Made by a program: the position numbers and the translations under genes
The notes under the pieces: model-generated
The model's database searches: none
Told to the model about the DNA's origin: nothing
Seen by the model: only the letters and a program-made list of their open reading frames with translations
Shown here: positions 43,497 through 56,082 of the stretch, one piece after another
Layout: every line of letters begins with the position of its first letter
How positions within the stretch are numbered: the first letter of the stretch is position 1
Origin: Strigamia acuminata
Taxonomy: Eukaryota > Arthropoda > Chilopoda > Geophilomorpha > Linotaeniidae
Length of the DNA stretch: 64,000 nt
Direction of reading: 5' to 3'
Assembly (NCBI GenBank): GCA_949358305.1
Contig: CASHSZ010000147.1
Coordinates: 1-64,000, forward strand

Positions 43497-46400
43497 CGAC
43501 TTTGCGGCTCGTGCTTTAACCGTTAATTAGGTTATCTTCGTCGTAATTCGTTGGAATAAAATTTTTATAGAAAATCAGCCGTTATGCATTTTATTTTCAT
43601 CTTCCGGGGGTCTCGTGCCGTCGTAGTAGGCGTTAGTTTCAATCATCGCGTTCTACGGATTTTGAGGGGATCCTCAGATCGAGACCAAAGTGAGAGGGCC
43701 GTCGCCCCCGTCTCGTGCGCCGCTCGATCCCCGTTGGATGACAAGATGGCATTCGCCTCTCCCACCCGAGGATCGGTCGGTGGTGCGGTATTTATGCTTG
43801 TGCACCAAATGGGTGGTCGACAGGTCCCCAATCGGTCTCGGGCTCAGACTGGCCTTCGGGCCGGTCAAAATAACAAATAAATGAATAAATCGGAAATAGA
43901 ACGCTCCCGTCCCGGCGAGACTAGGGGCGGGTGGCGTCGTTGAGCGGCGGCAGCGGCGGCGGTAGCCCCGACGACTCGCCCCGAAAAAAGGCTCCCGCAC
44001 CGGCATTTCTTCGTCCGTCTAAACCTCGCAGCGCGCGTGCGGTCGCGTGCATTCTACTCGTGTCCGGTGTGGCGATCGGTACGGGGTAAAAAAAAAAATA
44101 TTACACGCAAAAGGAAAGACGATTAAAATTTTAATTCTCCGGTCGTGGAACCGACTTTGTGGTTTGCGTTTTAACCGTTAATTAGGTTATCTTCGTCGCA
44201 CTTTATCGCAATAAAAATTTTATAGGAAACCCGCCGCTCCGCATTTTATTTTCACCTCCCGGGGGTCTTGCGCCGTCGTATTCGATGGCAGTCGCCTTCG
44301 GTGCGTTCAATTGACCCCGTGAGTGCTTTCGGATCGAGACCGATGTGAGAGGTCGACATTCACGCCCCGACGATCGGTGCGGACCACTGGCATTTTTTCA
44401 CCCATCCGTTTATCGGTCGTCGGTCCGATGCACGCTCCAGCCAGTGATTTTGTCGACGGGTCTCCGAGAGCGGTCTCGGTCTCAGACTGGCCTTCGGGCC
44501 GGTCAAAATAATAAATAAATAAATAAATAAATAAATGGATCGGAAATAGGTCGCACCCGTCCCGGCGAGAATAAGGGTGGGTGGCGTCGTTGAGCGACGT
44601 CAGCGGCAGCGACGTCAGCGGCAGCGACAGCCCCGACGACTAACTCGCCCCGAAAATAAGGTCCTGCGCCGGCATCCGTTCGTTCGTTCAAACCTCGCAG
44701 CGCTCGTGCGGTCGCGTGCATTCTACTCGTGTCCGACGTGGCGATCGGTACGGAGTAAAAAAAAAAAGATCATCAGAGAAAGGAAGACGATTAAAATTTT
44801 AATTCTCCAGTCGTGGCACCGACTTTGCGGTTTGTGCTTTAACCGTTAATTAGGTTATCTTCGTTGTGGCAGATTCGAATAAAAGTTTTACAAAATAATC
44901 GTCGTTTTACATTTTTAAATCATTTCCCAGGGACCGTGTACCGTCGCAGTCGATGCGAGTCCCGGTCATCGCATCCGATAGACATTGCGGACGTTTTTCA
45001 GATCGAGACTGGAGTACCTGTTGAGTACCAAATGGCCGGTCGGTCGTTGGTGTGGTTCCGTCTCCTAAAATGTTCGTCGCCATTTTCTGTTGGTCGAGTC
45101 GCCTACCATCCAATGGTCGGTCGGTGGGTCTCGGTCTCAGACTGGCCTTCGGGCCGGTCAAAATAACAAATAAATGAATAAATCGGAAATAGAACGTCCC
45201 CGTCCCGGCCAGAATAGGGGCAGGTGGTGTCGTTGAGCGGCGTCAGCGGCAGCGACAGCCCGGACGAATCGCCCCGAAAATAAGGTCCTGCGCTGGCATC
45301 CGTTTGTTCGTTCAAACCTCGCAGCGCTCGTGCGGTCGCGTGCATTCTACTCGTGTCCGACGTGGCGATCGGTACGGAGTAAAAAAAAAAAAGATCATCA
45401 GAGAAAGGAAGACGATTAAAATTTTAATTCTCCGGTCGTGGCACCGACTTTGCGGTTCGTACTTTAACCGTTAATTAGGTTATCTTCGTCGTAATTCGTT
45501 GGAATAAAAATTTTATAGAAAATGAGCCGTTTCGTATTTTATTTTCATCTTCCGGGGGTCTCGCGCCGTCGTTGTGGACGGGAGTCTTCCCGAACACGTT
45601 CGATGGGTTTTGCCAACACTTTCAGATCGAACTCGGGACTCGGGCCCGCCGCTCGGTCGAGCGGCGCACAGTACCCGCCGAGCGGCGCGGTATCCGATAT
45701 AAAAGGACCCTTGCTTCGCCACGGTCTCAGACTGGCCTTCGGGCCGGTCAAAATAATAAATAAATAAATAAATAAATAAGTCCGAAAATGGAACGTATCC
45801 GTCCCGACGAATAGATGCGGTTGGGGTCGTTGAGCGACAGCGGCGGCAGCGGCAGCCCCGACGACTCGCCCCGAAAATAAGCTCCCTTACCGGCATTCCT
45901 TCGACCGTCTAAACCTCGCAGCATGCGTGCGGTCGCGTGCATTCTACTCGTGTCCGATGTGGCGATCGGTACGAGGTAAAAAAAATATCACACGAAAAAA
46001 GAAAGACGATTAAAATTTTAATTCTTCGGTCGTGGGACCGACTTTGCGGCTCGTGCTTTAACCGTTAATTAGGTTATCTTCGTCGTAATTCGTTGGAATA
46101 AAATTTTTATAGAAAATCAGCCGTTATGCATTTTATTTTCATCTTCCGGGGGTCTCGTGCCGTCGTAGTAGGCGTTAGTTTCAATCATCGCGTTCTACGG
46201 ATTTTGAGGGGATCCTCAGATCGAGACCAAAGTGAGAGGGCCGTCGCCCCCGTCTCGTGCGCCGCTCGATCCCCGTTGGATGACAAGATGGCATTCGCCT
46301 CTCCCACCCGAGGATCGGTCGGTGGTGCGGTATTTATGCTTGTGCACCAAATGGGTGGTCGACAGGTCCCCAATCGGTCTCGGGCTCAGACTGGCCTTCG

Positions 46401-48580
46401 GGCCGGTCAAAATAACAAATAAATGAATAAATCGGAAATAGAACGCTCCCGTCCCGGCGAGACTAGGGGCGGGTGGCGTCGTTGAGCGGCGGCAGCGGCG
46501 GCGGTAGCCCCGACGACTCGCCCCGAAAAAAGGCTCCCGCACCGGCATTTCTTCGTCCGTCTAAACCTCGCAGCGCGCGTGCGGTCGCGTGCATTCTACT
46601 CGTGTCCGGTGTGGCGATCGGTACGGGGTAAAAAAAAAAATATTACACGCAAAAGGAAAGACGATTAAAATTTTAATTCTCCGGTCGTGGAACCGACTTT
46701 GTGGTTTGCGTTTTAACCGTTAATTAGGTTATCTTCGTCGCACTTTATCGCAATAAAAATTTTATAGGAAACCCGCCGCTCCGCATTTTATTTTCACCTC
46801 CCGGGGGTCTTGCGCCGTCGTATTCGATGGCAGTCGCCTTCGGTGCGTTCAATTGACCCCGTGAGTGCTTTCGGATCGAGACCGATGTGAGAGGTCGACA
46901 TTCACGCCCCGACGATCGGTGCGGACCACTGGCATTTTTTCACCCATCCGTTTATCGGTCGTCGGTCCGATGCACGCTCCAGCCAGTGATTTTGTCGACG
47001 GGTCTCCGAGAGCGGTCTCGGTCTCAGACTGGCCTTCGGGCCGGTCAAAATAATAAATAAATAAATAAATAAATAAATGGATCGGAAATAGGTCGCACCC
47101 GTCCCGGCGAGAATAAGGGTGGGTGGCGTCGTTGAGCGACGTCAGCGGCAGCGACGTCAGCGGCAGCGACAGCCCCGACGACTAACTCGCCCCGAAAATA
47201 AGGTCCTGCGCCGGCATCCGTTCGTTCGTTCAAACCTCGCAGCGCTCGTGCGGTCGCGTGCATTCTACTCGTGTCCGACGTGGCGATCGGTACGGAGTAA
47301 AAAAAAAAAGATCATCAGAGAAAGGAAGACGATTAAAATTTTAATTCTCCAGTCGTGGCACCGACTTTGCGGTTTGTGCTTTAACCGTTAATTAGGTTAT
47401 CTTCGTTGTGGCAGATTCGAATAAAAGTTTTACAAAATAATCGTCGTTTTACATTTTTAAATCATTTCCCAGGGACCGTGTACCGTCGCAGTCGATGCGA
47501 GTCCCGGTCATCGCATCCGATAGACATTGCGGACGTTTTTCAGATCGAGACTGGAGTACCTGTTGAGTACCAAATGGCCGGTCGGTCGTTGGTGTGGTTC
47601 CGTCTCCTAAAATGTTCGTCGCCATTTTCTGTTGGTCGAGTCGCCTACCATCCAATGGTCGGTCGGTGGGTCTCGGTCTCAGACTGGCCTTCGGGCCGGT
47701 CAAAATAACAAATAAATGAATAAATCGGAAATAGAACGTCCCCGTCCCGGCCAGAATAGGGGCAGGTGGTGTCGTTGAGCGGCGTCAGCGGCAGCGACAG
47801 CCCGGACGAATCGCCCCGAAAATAAGGTCCTGCGCTGGCATCCGTTTGTTCGTTCAAACCTCGCAGCGCTCGTGCGGTCGCGTGCATTCTACTCGTGTCC
47901 GACGTGGCGATCGGTACGGAGTAAAAAAAAAAAAGATCATCAGAGAAAGGAAGACGATTAAAATTTTAATTCTCCGGTCGTGGCACCGACTTTGCGGTTC
48001 GTACTTTAACCGTTAATTAGGTTATCTTCGTCGTAATTCGTTGGAATAAAAATTTTATAGAAAATGAGCCGTTTCGTATTTTATTTTCATCTTCCGGGGG
48101 TCTCGCGCCGTCGTTGTGGACGGGAGTCTTCCCGAACACGTTCGATGGGTTTTGCCAACACTTTCAGATCGAACTCGGGACTCGGGCCCGCCGCTCGGTC
48201 GAGCGGCGCACAGTACCCGCCGAGCGGCGCGGTATCCGATATAAAAGGACCCTTGCTTCGCCACGGTCTCAGACTGGCCTTCGGGCCGGTCAAAATAATA
48301 AATAAATAAATAAATAAATAAGTCCGAAAATGGAACGTATCCGTCCCGACGAATAGATGCGGTTGGGGTCGTTGAGCGACAGCGGCGGCAGCGGCAGCCC
48401 CGACGACTCGCCCCGAAAATAAGCTCCCTTACCGGCATTCCTTCGACCGTCTAAACCTCGCAGCATGCGTGCGGTCGCGTGCATTCTACTCGTGTCCGAT
48501 GTGGCGATCGGTACGAGGTAAAAAAAATATCACACGAAAAAAGAAAGACGATTAAAATTTTAATTCTTCGGTCGTGGGAC
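43497..48580 (+). repeat. 2542-bp tandem duplication within the T-satellite
   Basis: 43,497-46,038 and 46,039-48,580 match by eye over their whole length, each holding four different T-satellite units. The duplicated block is far more alike between copies than neighbouring units are, so the duplication is recent, or it is an assembly duplication. Confidence 0.85.
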
Positions 48581-50362
48581 CGACTTTGCGGTCCGTGCTT
48601 TAACCGTTAATTAGGTTATCTTCGTCGTAATTCGTTGGAATAAAAATTTTATAGAAAATGAGCCGTTTCGTATTTTATTTTCATCTTCCGGGGGTCTCGC
48701 GCCGTCGTTGTGGACGGGAGTCTTCCCGAACACGTTCGATGGGTTTTGCCAACACTTTCAGATCGAACTCGGGACTCGGGCCCGCCGCTCGGTCGAGCGG
48801 CGCACAGTACCCGCCGAGCGGCGCGGTATCCGATATAAAAGGACCCTTGCTTCGCCACGGTCTCAGACTGGCCTTCGGGCCGGTCAAAATAATAAATAAA
48901 TAAATAAATAAATAAGTCCGAAAATGGAACGTATCCGTCCCGACGAATAGATGCGGTTGGGGTCGTTGAGCGACAGCGGCGGCAGCGGCAGCCCCGACGA
49001 CTCGCCCCGAAAATAAGCTCCCTTACCGGCATTCCTTCGACCGTCTAAACCTCGCAGCATGCGTGCGGTCGCGTGCATTCTACTCGTGTCCGATGTGGCG
49101 ATCGGTACGAGGTAAAAAAAATATCACACGAAAAAAGAAAGACGATTAAAATTTTAATTCTTCGGTCGTGGGACCGACTTTGCGGTCCGTGCTTTAACCG
49201 TTAATTAGGTTATCTTCGTCGTAATTCGTTGGAATAAAAATTTTATAGAAAATGAGCCGTTTCGTATTTTATTTTCATCTTCCGGGGGTCTCGCGCCGTC
49301 GTTGTGGACGGGAGTCTTCCCGAACACGTTCGATGGGTTTTGCCAACACTTTCAGATCGAACTCGGGACTCGGGCCCGCCGCTCGGTCGAGCGGCGCACA
49401 GTACCCGCCGAGCGGCGCGGTATCCGATATAAAAGGACCCTTGCTTCGCCACGGTCTCAGACTGGCCTTCGGGCCGGTCAAAATAATAAATAAATAAATA
49501 AATAAATAAGTCCGAAAATGGAACGTATCCGTCCCGACGAATAGATGCGGTTGGGGTCGTTGAGCGACAGCGGCGGCAGCGGCAGCCCCGACGACTCGCC
49601 CCGAAAATAAGCTCCCTTACCGGCATTCCTTCGACCGTCTAAACCTCGCAGCATGCGTGCGGTCGCGTGCATTCTACTCGTGTCCGATGTGGCGATCGGT
49701 ACGAGGTAAAAAAAATATCACACGAAAAAAGAAAGACGATTAAAATTTTAATTCTTCGGTCGTGGGACCGACTTTGCGGTCCGTGCTTTAACCGTTAATT
49801 AGGTTATCTTCGTCGTAATTCGTTGGAATAAAAATTTTATAGAAAATGAGCCGTTTCGTATTTTATTTTCATCTTCCGGGGGTCTCGCGCCGTCGTTGTG
49901 GACGGGAGTCTTCCCGAACACGTTCGATGGGTTTTGCCAACACTTTCAGATCGAACTCGGGACTCGGGCCCGCCGCTCGGTCGAGCGGCGCACAGTACCC
50001 GCCGAGCGGCGCGGTATCCGATATAAAAGGACCCTTGCTTCGCCACGGTCTCAGACTGGCCTTCGGGCCGGTCAAAATAATAAATAAATAAATAAATAAA
50101 TAAGTCCGAAAATGGAACGTATCCGTCCCGACGAATAGATGCGGTTGGGGTCGTTGAGCGACAGCGGCGGCAGCGGCAGCCCCGACGACTCGCCCCGAAA
50201 ATAAGCTCCCTTACCGGCATTCCTTCGACCGTCTAAACCTCGCAGCATGCGTGCGGTCGCGTGCATTCTACTCGTGTCCGATGTGGCGATCGGTACGAGG
50301 TAAAAAAAATATCACACGAAAAAAGAAAGACGATTAAAATTTTAATTCTTCGGTCGTGGGAC
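47987..50362 (+). repeat. Run of four 594-bp T-satellite units
   Basis: Units starting at about 47,987; 48,581; 49,175; 49,769 are almost identical, and a related unit is at 45,445. The next unit (50,363-50,690) diverges near its end. This indicates recent single-unit amplification on top of the 2542-bp duplication. Confidence 0.85.
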
Positions 50363-50690
50363 CGACTTTGCGGTCCGTGCTTTAACCGTTAATTAGGTTA
50401 TCTTCGTCGTAATTCGTTGGAATAAAAATTTTATAGAAAATGAGCCGTTTCGTATTTTATTTTCATCTTCCGGGGGTCTCGCGCCGTCGTTGTGGACGGG
50501 AGTCTTCCCGAACACGTTCGATGGGTTTTGCCAACACTTTCAGATCGAACTCGGGACTCGGGCCCGCCGCTCGGTCGAGCGGCGCACAGTACCCGCCGAG
50601 CGGCGCGGTATTTGATACCCGTCTCTGTAAAAGCAGCCGTGCTTTTTCGGTCTCAGACTGGCCTTCGGGCCGGTCAAAATAATAAATAAA

Positions 50691-51923
50691 TAAGTCGAGA
50701 ATGGGCCACCGCCGGCCGGTGGGGCCAATCGTCGCGGGTGGGTGGGGCAGGCAGCCAACCGTCCACCGATCGATCGATCGATTGATTGATCGACCGACCA
50801 ATCAATCGGTTTTCAGATTTCGGGTTTTCACGGGTCCCAGGTTTTTCAGGTTTTTCAGATTTTTCAGATTTCAGATTTCAGATTTCAGATTTCAGATTTC
50901 ACATCGAATAATGTACGGAGTCTCTTCGGTGCCATTCTCATTTTGACCGTTAAGGACAGACAGACTGCTCCTCGACCAGGACCGACTAATGCGACAACTA
51001 GACCCGTCGCCCGTCGCGCGAGCCCGCCTCATTTTTTTCGCTCGTTTATTCACGCTTAGTTTTAAGAAAAATTTTCAAATTTTACAAATGTACACAAATA
51101 AAAAGACCGTTTACTTTTCGCTCCAATTGTTTATTCTTTATACGCCTTTACAACTCTTACGAGAAGATAAATAGAAAGCGAGAAAATATAATCGATCAAC
51201 CACGCCGTCGGCGCCTAACCCGAACCCGTAGTCCCCGCTTCGTTCTTCTCCTCCCCGTTCACGGGACGGGCCGAACACCGAACACCGAGCGCCGAGCGCT
51301 GCGCGGGCACCTGGTGGCGCAACCGGGCAACATGACGCGGCACGATTCAAAACGCCGATCGTTTATTCGTTTCATTTTATTTTGTTTCGTTTCGTTTCAT
51401 TTTATTGTTTCACTTTGTTTTATTTTGTTTCATTTTTTCTTTTTAATTCGCATCGCCGAGCGTCGCGTCGCAGCGCCGTGACATCGAGGTGAACAGCGGA
51501 TCAAGCTTTTTCCCGCCATTGTTGTGCCCTTCTCCTTCTTCGCGACGCACACGCGTACATATATCGGTTCGCTGGACTCCGTAGAGTGGGAAAAACAAAC
51601 AAACAAACAAACAAAAAAAAAACGAACAAACGAGTAAGTAAGGCTATCCAATCGCATTATTTCTTAAAAAAAAAACAAACAAACGAGAGAAGAAACGGAA
51701 CGGGCGAATAAAAACGGCGTGCCATGCGGGACAGCGTGCGTGAGCACGGAGGAGGGGGGAAACCCCGTCGATATCAAACGACTAGATTCAACGTTGGTTT
51801 TGTGGTTACTACTCGCGGCGCTATTATTTGTCCGTCCGTTCGTCCGTTAATCGGTCTAATGAATTAACCAATTAATTGATTAAACGACCAATTCGTTTAT
51901 AAGTAGGCGATTGATCGACGAAA
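50691..51923. other. Intergenic upstream of gene C
   Basis: Includes GATC/GATTGATC simple repeats (50,765-50,805), a TTTCAGA heptamer run (50,840-50,900), and AAAC/TTTC-rich stretches (51,360-51,440 and 51,590-51,690). Short minus-strand frames at 51,138-51,350 and 51,430-51,657 are not supported by domains or splice pairs. The 5' untranslated region of gene C presumably lies at the right end. Confidence 0.45.
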
Positions 51924-53209
51924 ATGGACGACGAGCAACGAGGAGTGGGCGAAGAACGGACGGGAGTGAACCCCGAGGGCGGAGGTGTCACGGAGACCCA
52001 CGCGGAAACAGGCGCCGAGGAGGTGGTGCACGTTTTGTCGTCGCCGAACGGAACAGCGGGAACCGAGAGCGCGGACCCGGGCGCCAGCCAGTCGTTTCCG
52101 AGCACGTTGTCCGGATTGGAAGGTGTACGCAAACCCCGTCCAATGTAAGTACCACGGCGCGACCGGGTTCGTGCGGGATACCATTTACATTCGTTTTCGT
52201 TTTTCGATAGACGACTCGACAGCGACAACGACGACGACAGCGACAATGGCAATGGCAACAACGGCGGTGGCGGCGACAACGGCAACGGCGGCAACGAAGC
52301 CAACGACGGCAACAGCGGCGGTGACGGGGCAACGGGGCGCGAGGTCGAAGCCATGCAAGCCAAGATCAACACCCTGGAAGTTGAACTGGAAGAATTGAGG
52401 TCGAACCTCGCCAACCACGGCGAAAGACTGGGGGCTCTCGAGGCGATGCTCCCAGTCCCTCCCAGCGGGTCGCAGTCGCAACAAACAGACTTTGGCTCCT
52501 ACGACTCTGCGAAGGTGAGCAACGGCGCCCGCCCGTGTCGTCGATTCACTCGTTTTTTCTTCTTCTTCTTCGTTCAGGACAAGCCCGTTCACAGCAGGGT
52601 GGGGATGTGTTGGCTGTGCCGCAGGAAGCGCGCGAACTACGCCTACGACGACGACGACGGCGACGGCGACGACGACGACGGCGATGGGGGCGGATGGAAA
52701 CCGGCTGGCCCACTCAAGGACATTGGCGATCACTGGCGGAGTGTGCACACCGTAGCCAGAGACTTTGAGGCGGCCAGGCAATTGCTGCGCGGCCACATCG
52801 GCACATTCGACGGCTTTTGCCAGGTACGTATGTATGCATGTGTTTCCTCGCGCGGTCTCTCGGTGTCGTCGCTGAACAAATCGTATGTTTTTGTTTTTTT
52901 TGTTTTTTTTACCCGACAGGAACTGTTTTCGACGACGGAGCACGCGTCCGACTGCCCTTTGTGCGACACGCAGCCGGATGACCTGAGGCAACATCTTTGG
53001 ACGAAACATAAATTTTACGTACCGATCGCGACGATAAGGTCGAGCATCGACCAAAGGGGATGCGACGAACCGAAACTACCGGCGCCGAAACGCCCGGCGC
53101 CGCAACGTGTCCCGGATCAACCGAAACGACGAAAGGGCGAGGCAGAAAAGAAGGTGAAAGAAAAACGCCTCGGTTTATTCGTTCGTTCATTGATTATTTT
53201 AATTTTTTA

Positions 53210-53294
<85 letters not shown>

Positions 53295-54814
53295 ACACAC
53301 ACACACAGGTAGTCATCCCAGTAGAACAAAGCAACTTGGACCTGATGAAGGAAGGGTACACGAAGTGGATGTCGAACGTGCGTGACTGACTCGCGTCGAG
53401 GACTCGATCAATCTATCGATCGAATTGACTCGTTCGTTTTCTTTTTCAGGAAGCCATCGACATGGTGCAACAACGCCCGGTGCTGGATCTCCTCTTCGGA
53501 AAGGACAAAGTCAGGGGCTTGTTTTCCATGCCCGCTTCTTTCCCTTCCCCGCGTCCCTCTCCTCTCGCTGGTACCTTTCGCATTGCCCCCGCTGCTGCAA
53601 CTGCTCTTCGCACCGCCGAGCAACGCGCCAAATCCGCCGCCGAGCAACGCGCCAAATCCGCCGCCGAGCAACGCGCCAAATCCGCCGCCGAGCAACGCGC
53701 CAAATCCGCCGCCGAGCAACGCGCCAAATCCGCCGCCGAGCAACGCGCCAAATCCGCCGCCGAGCAACGCGCCAAATCCGCCGCCGAGCAACGTGCCAAA
53801 CCCACCACCGAGCAACGCGCCAAATCTACTGTTGTTGCCGCTAAACACGCCGGATCCATTAAACGTGCAGACGACAATAGCAACAGCAGCAGCAGCAGCG
53901 GCGGCGACGACGACGGCGCCGAGGACAGTGGTGCCGACCTCTTCACCGGCGCCCGCCCCGATCGTGGTGCCGGTGCCGGTGCCACCAGCAAGTCCCGAGA
54001 ATACGACGTCGACCTCTCGCGCGATCCCATCACCGTACGCGGCTTCACTTTCGTGCGTAGTCGGGTACCCGGCATCCCGCTCGTCCGCGACGACGACGAT
54101 GATGAGGAACGCGCTCGCCGCGAAGTCCGCAAGAAGAACCGCGCGAAGGTAGAGTGCGAAGGCCAAATGATCCGCGCACAGAGTCGCGAGATACAGCGTC
54201 GGCGAGAAAGTGAGTTCGAACTCGAACACGCCGAACACGAGCCCTCGCCCGGGCACAGTCGCGGCACCGGGTCGCGGTCGCGGTCGCGGTCGCGGTCGCA
54301 ATCGCGGTCGCAGTCGCAGTCGCGGTCGCAGTCGCAGTCGCGGTCGCGGTCGCGATCGCAGTCGCGGTCGCGGTCGCAGTCGAAGGAGTCGCGATCGAAG
54401 GAGTCGCGATCGAAGGAGTCGCAGTCGCAGTCGTGGTCGCAGTCGCGGTCATCTTCTTCGCGGCCGTTTTCGCAACCGTTCAAGGTAAGAAACGAAAAAT
54501 CTCGTCCCGTATTGTCTCGTTTTTCTTTCTTTCTTTCTTTCTTTCTTTCTCGTATCCGTTCACAAATTCGCTCGTTTCAAATTTCAGACGTCCCTGTATC
54601 GCCACGATCGGAGTGGTGCCGCTGGCTCCAAGGCAACCGGTTGCGACAGTATCTACTGTCTCGGGGTGGCCGACCCGCGGATCAAATGCTCCGAGTGTTT
54701 ATGCTCGGTGCACGAAGAGTGCGTGGGGCGGCCGTGGACCAAACGACTCGGCCGAAGCGAAGGTTTTGTCTGCAGCGGTTGTCGCGACGAACCCCTCTGC
54801 TCCAAACTGCGGTA

Positions 54815-54867
<53 letters not shown>

Positions 54868-55421
54868 CGGTGTTGATCGTTTTTCGTTCGTCGAACTAAT
54901 CCCGAATTTCTCTCGCAGGTGCTCCGTCTACACGACCAAAGAGGGCCTGGCCCGCAAAGAGCACGCTTGCTACCGGCACATCGCGAATGTCCTCCGAGGC
55001 GAGTCGGCGAGTTGGCGGATGAGCGCGTTTAAAGGGACCACCAGCGCGCGAGAAGACCTGGTGACGGACCAACACGAGGCGTTGATCAGAGACAAGGCGG
55101 TGGTACGGGTTAACGAATCGTTCGCTCGTTCGTTTGTTTGTTCGCTCGTTTAAATTTCCATTCACGTTTCAGAGTCGATGGCTGGTTCGCAAGATCGAGG
55201 GTCTCTACGAAGCGGAGGTCGGTTTGCTTCCACCGAAAGGCATTCCCCGCATGCCGCCGGATCGTCTCGCGACGATAGTGCCCAAGGTCCTGGTCCCGGA
55301 GTACATGGTCCGGTTGATCGCGGCAACGGAGGATATCGACCGAGACCACGCGGAGTTTCTATTGGAATACTGTGACCGTCCGCCGTATGCACTCGACGAC
55401 CGGAGCTTCGAGTCGGTGTGA
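51924..55421 (+). CDS. Gene C: nine-exon C2H2-like / RS / PHD-finger protein, 921 aa
   Basis: Exons 51,924-52,144; 52,211-52,514; 52,578-52,823; 52,920-53,153; 53,309-53,377; 53,450-54,484; 54,588-54,811; 54,919-55,102; 55,173-55,421. All introns are GT-AG and the frame is continuous. Exon 2 holds an Asn/Gly/Asp tract and a coiled-coil (INTLEVELEELRSNL). Two C2H2-like fingers follow: C186, C189, H227, H232 (with a long acidic insert) and C269, C272, H282, H287. Residues about 415-483 are AEQRAKS heptads from a 21-bp DNA repeat. About 632-680 is an RS/QS tract. A C4HC3 PHD finger has C722, C727, C737, C740, H745, C748, C765, C768. The C-terminal ~140 residues are unrecognised. PHD fingers often bind histone H3 tails, so a nuclear chromatin or RNA-related role is likely. 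The heptad region is open in all three forward frames, so its frame is the least certain part. Confidence 0.78.
53212..53293. repeat. (CT)n microsatellite in gene C intron 4
   Basis: About 40 CT dinucleotides followed by (CA)n. They lie just before the exon 5 acceptor (CACACACAG) and effectively form its pyrimidine tract. Confidence 0.95.
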
Positions 55422-55679
55422 GCGAGCGAGCGAGCGAGCGAGCGACCGACCGACTTAGAACGACCGACCGACCGACCGACCAACCGACTTAGAACGAACG
55501 ACCGACCAACCGACTTAGAACGACCGACCGACCGATTGACCGACCGACCGACCGACCGACTTAGAATGACGCGAGCTGGACAGGCAGACAGCGAGCGAGC
55601 GAGGTGGACGACCGAACGCGCGAGCGACATCGACGACGTCGTCCGCGACCTATTTATTTATTTTTTTTATTTATTTTTT

Positions 55680-55750
<71 letters not shown>

Positions 55751-56082
55751 TTTTTCTCCATTCGTTCATTCATTCGTTCACCCATTCATTTATTTATTTG
55801 TTTATGTATACATACATACATACATATACACATGTATATATATACATTTTGTTGTTGTGTTATCTGCTCTCTCGAATAAATCAGCGAGTAAACCACACGC
55901 CTCGCCTCTCTCTCTCTTCATTTCTTCTCAAAAACGTTCAAATCAACCTACGAGGTTGAAACAAACAAAAAAGAAAGAAACCCGAAGTAAAGTAAAGTAA
56001 AGTAAAGTAAAGTAAAGTAAAGTAGAGTAGAGTAGAGTAGAGTAGAGTAGAGTAGAGTAGAGTAGAGTAGAGTAAAATAGAG
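55422..56082. repeat. Simple-repeat 3' flank of gene C
   Basis: Successive runs of GAGC, CGAC with ACTTAGAA interruptions, ATTT (55,650-55,760), ACAT/ATAC and AGTAA/AGTAG pentamers (55,985-56,075). AATAAA at 55,875-55,880 may be the gene C polyadenylation signal. Confidence 0.7.

Larger units (their letters stand above)
41640..50690 (+). repeat. T-satellite array, about 15 units of 590-670 bp
   Basis: Each unit ends in a hairpin GACTGGCC-TTCG-GGCCGGTC followed by a variable (AAAT)n run. Hairpins begin near 41,938; 42,531; 43,202; 43,848; 44,486; 45,140; 45,731; 46,390; 47,028; 47,682; 48,273; 48,867; 49,461; 50,055; 50,658. Conserved blocks (TTAACCGTTAATTAGGTTAT; GTGCATTCTACTCGTGTCCG; CATCTTCCGGGGGTCT) alternate with a segment that differs strongly between unit types. 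Inner hairpins such as CCGCTC-GGTC-GAGCGG occur. Frames on both strands recur with the unit and lack protein domains. Could be a satellite or a tandem array of a non-coding RNA or SINE-like unit. Confidence 0.9.

Noticed and set aside
45698-45706. TATAAAAGG about 33 nt upstream of the TTCG hairpin, suggesting a small-RNA promoter
   Set aside because: Present only in the 594-bp type unit and absent from the other T-satellite units, so it is not a conserved part of the repeat.
43584-50091. Recurring 60-130 codon frames in the T-satellite
   Set aside because: They recur only because the unit recurs, occur on both strands, and are broken or altered in divergent units.
53446-54483. Long minus-strand frames opposite gene C exon 6
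   Set aside because: They mirror low-complexity repeats of the plus-strand exon, and no minus-strand splice pattern was found.
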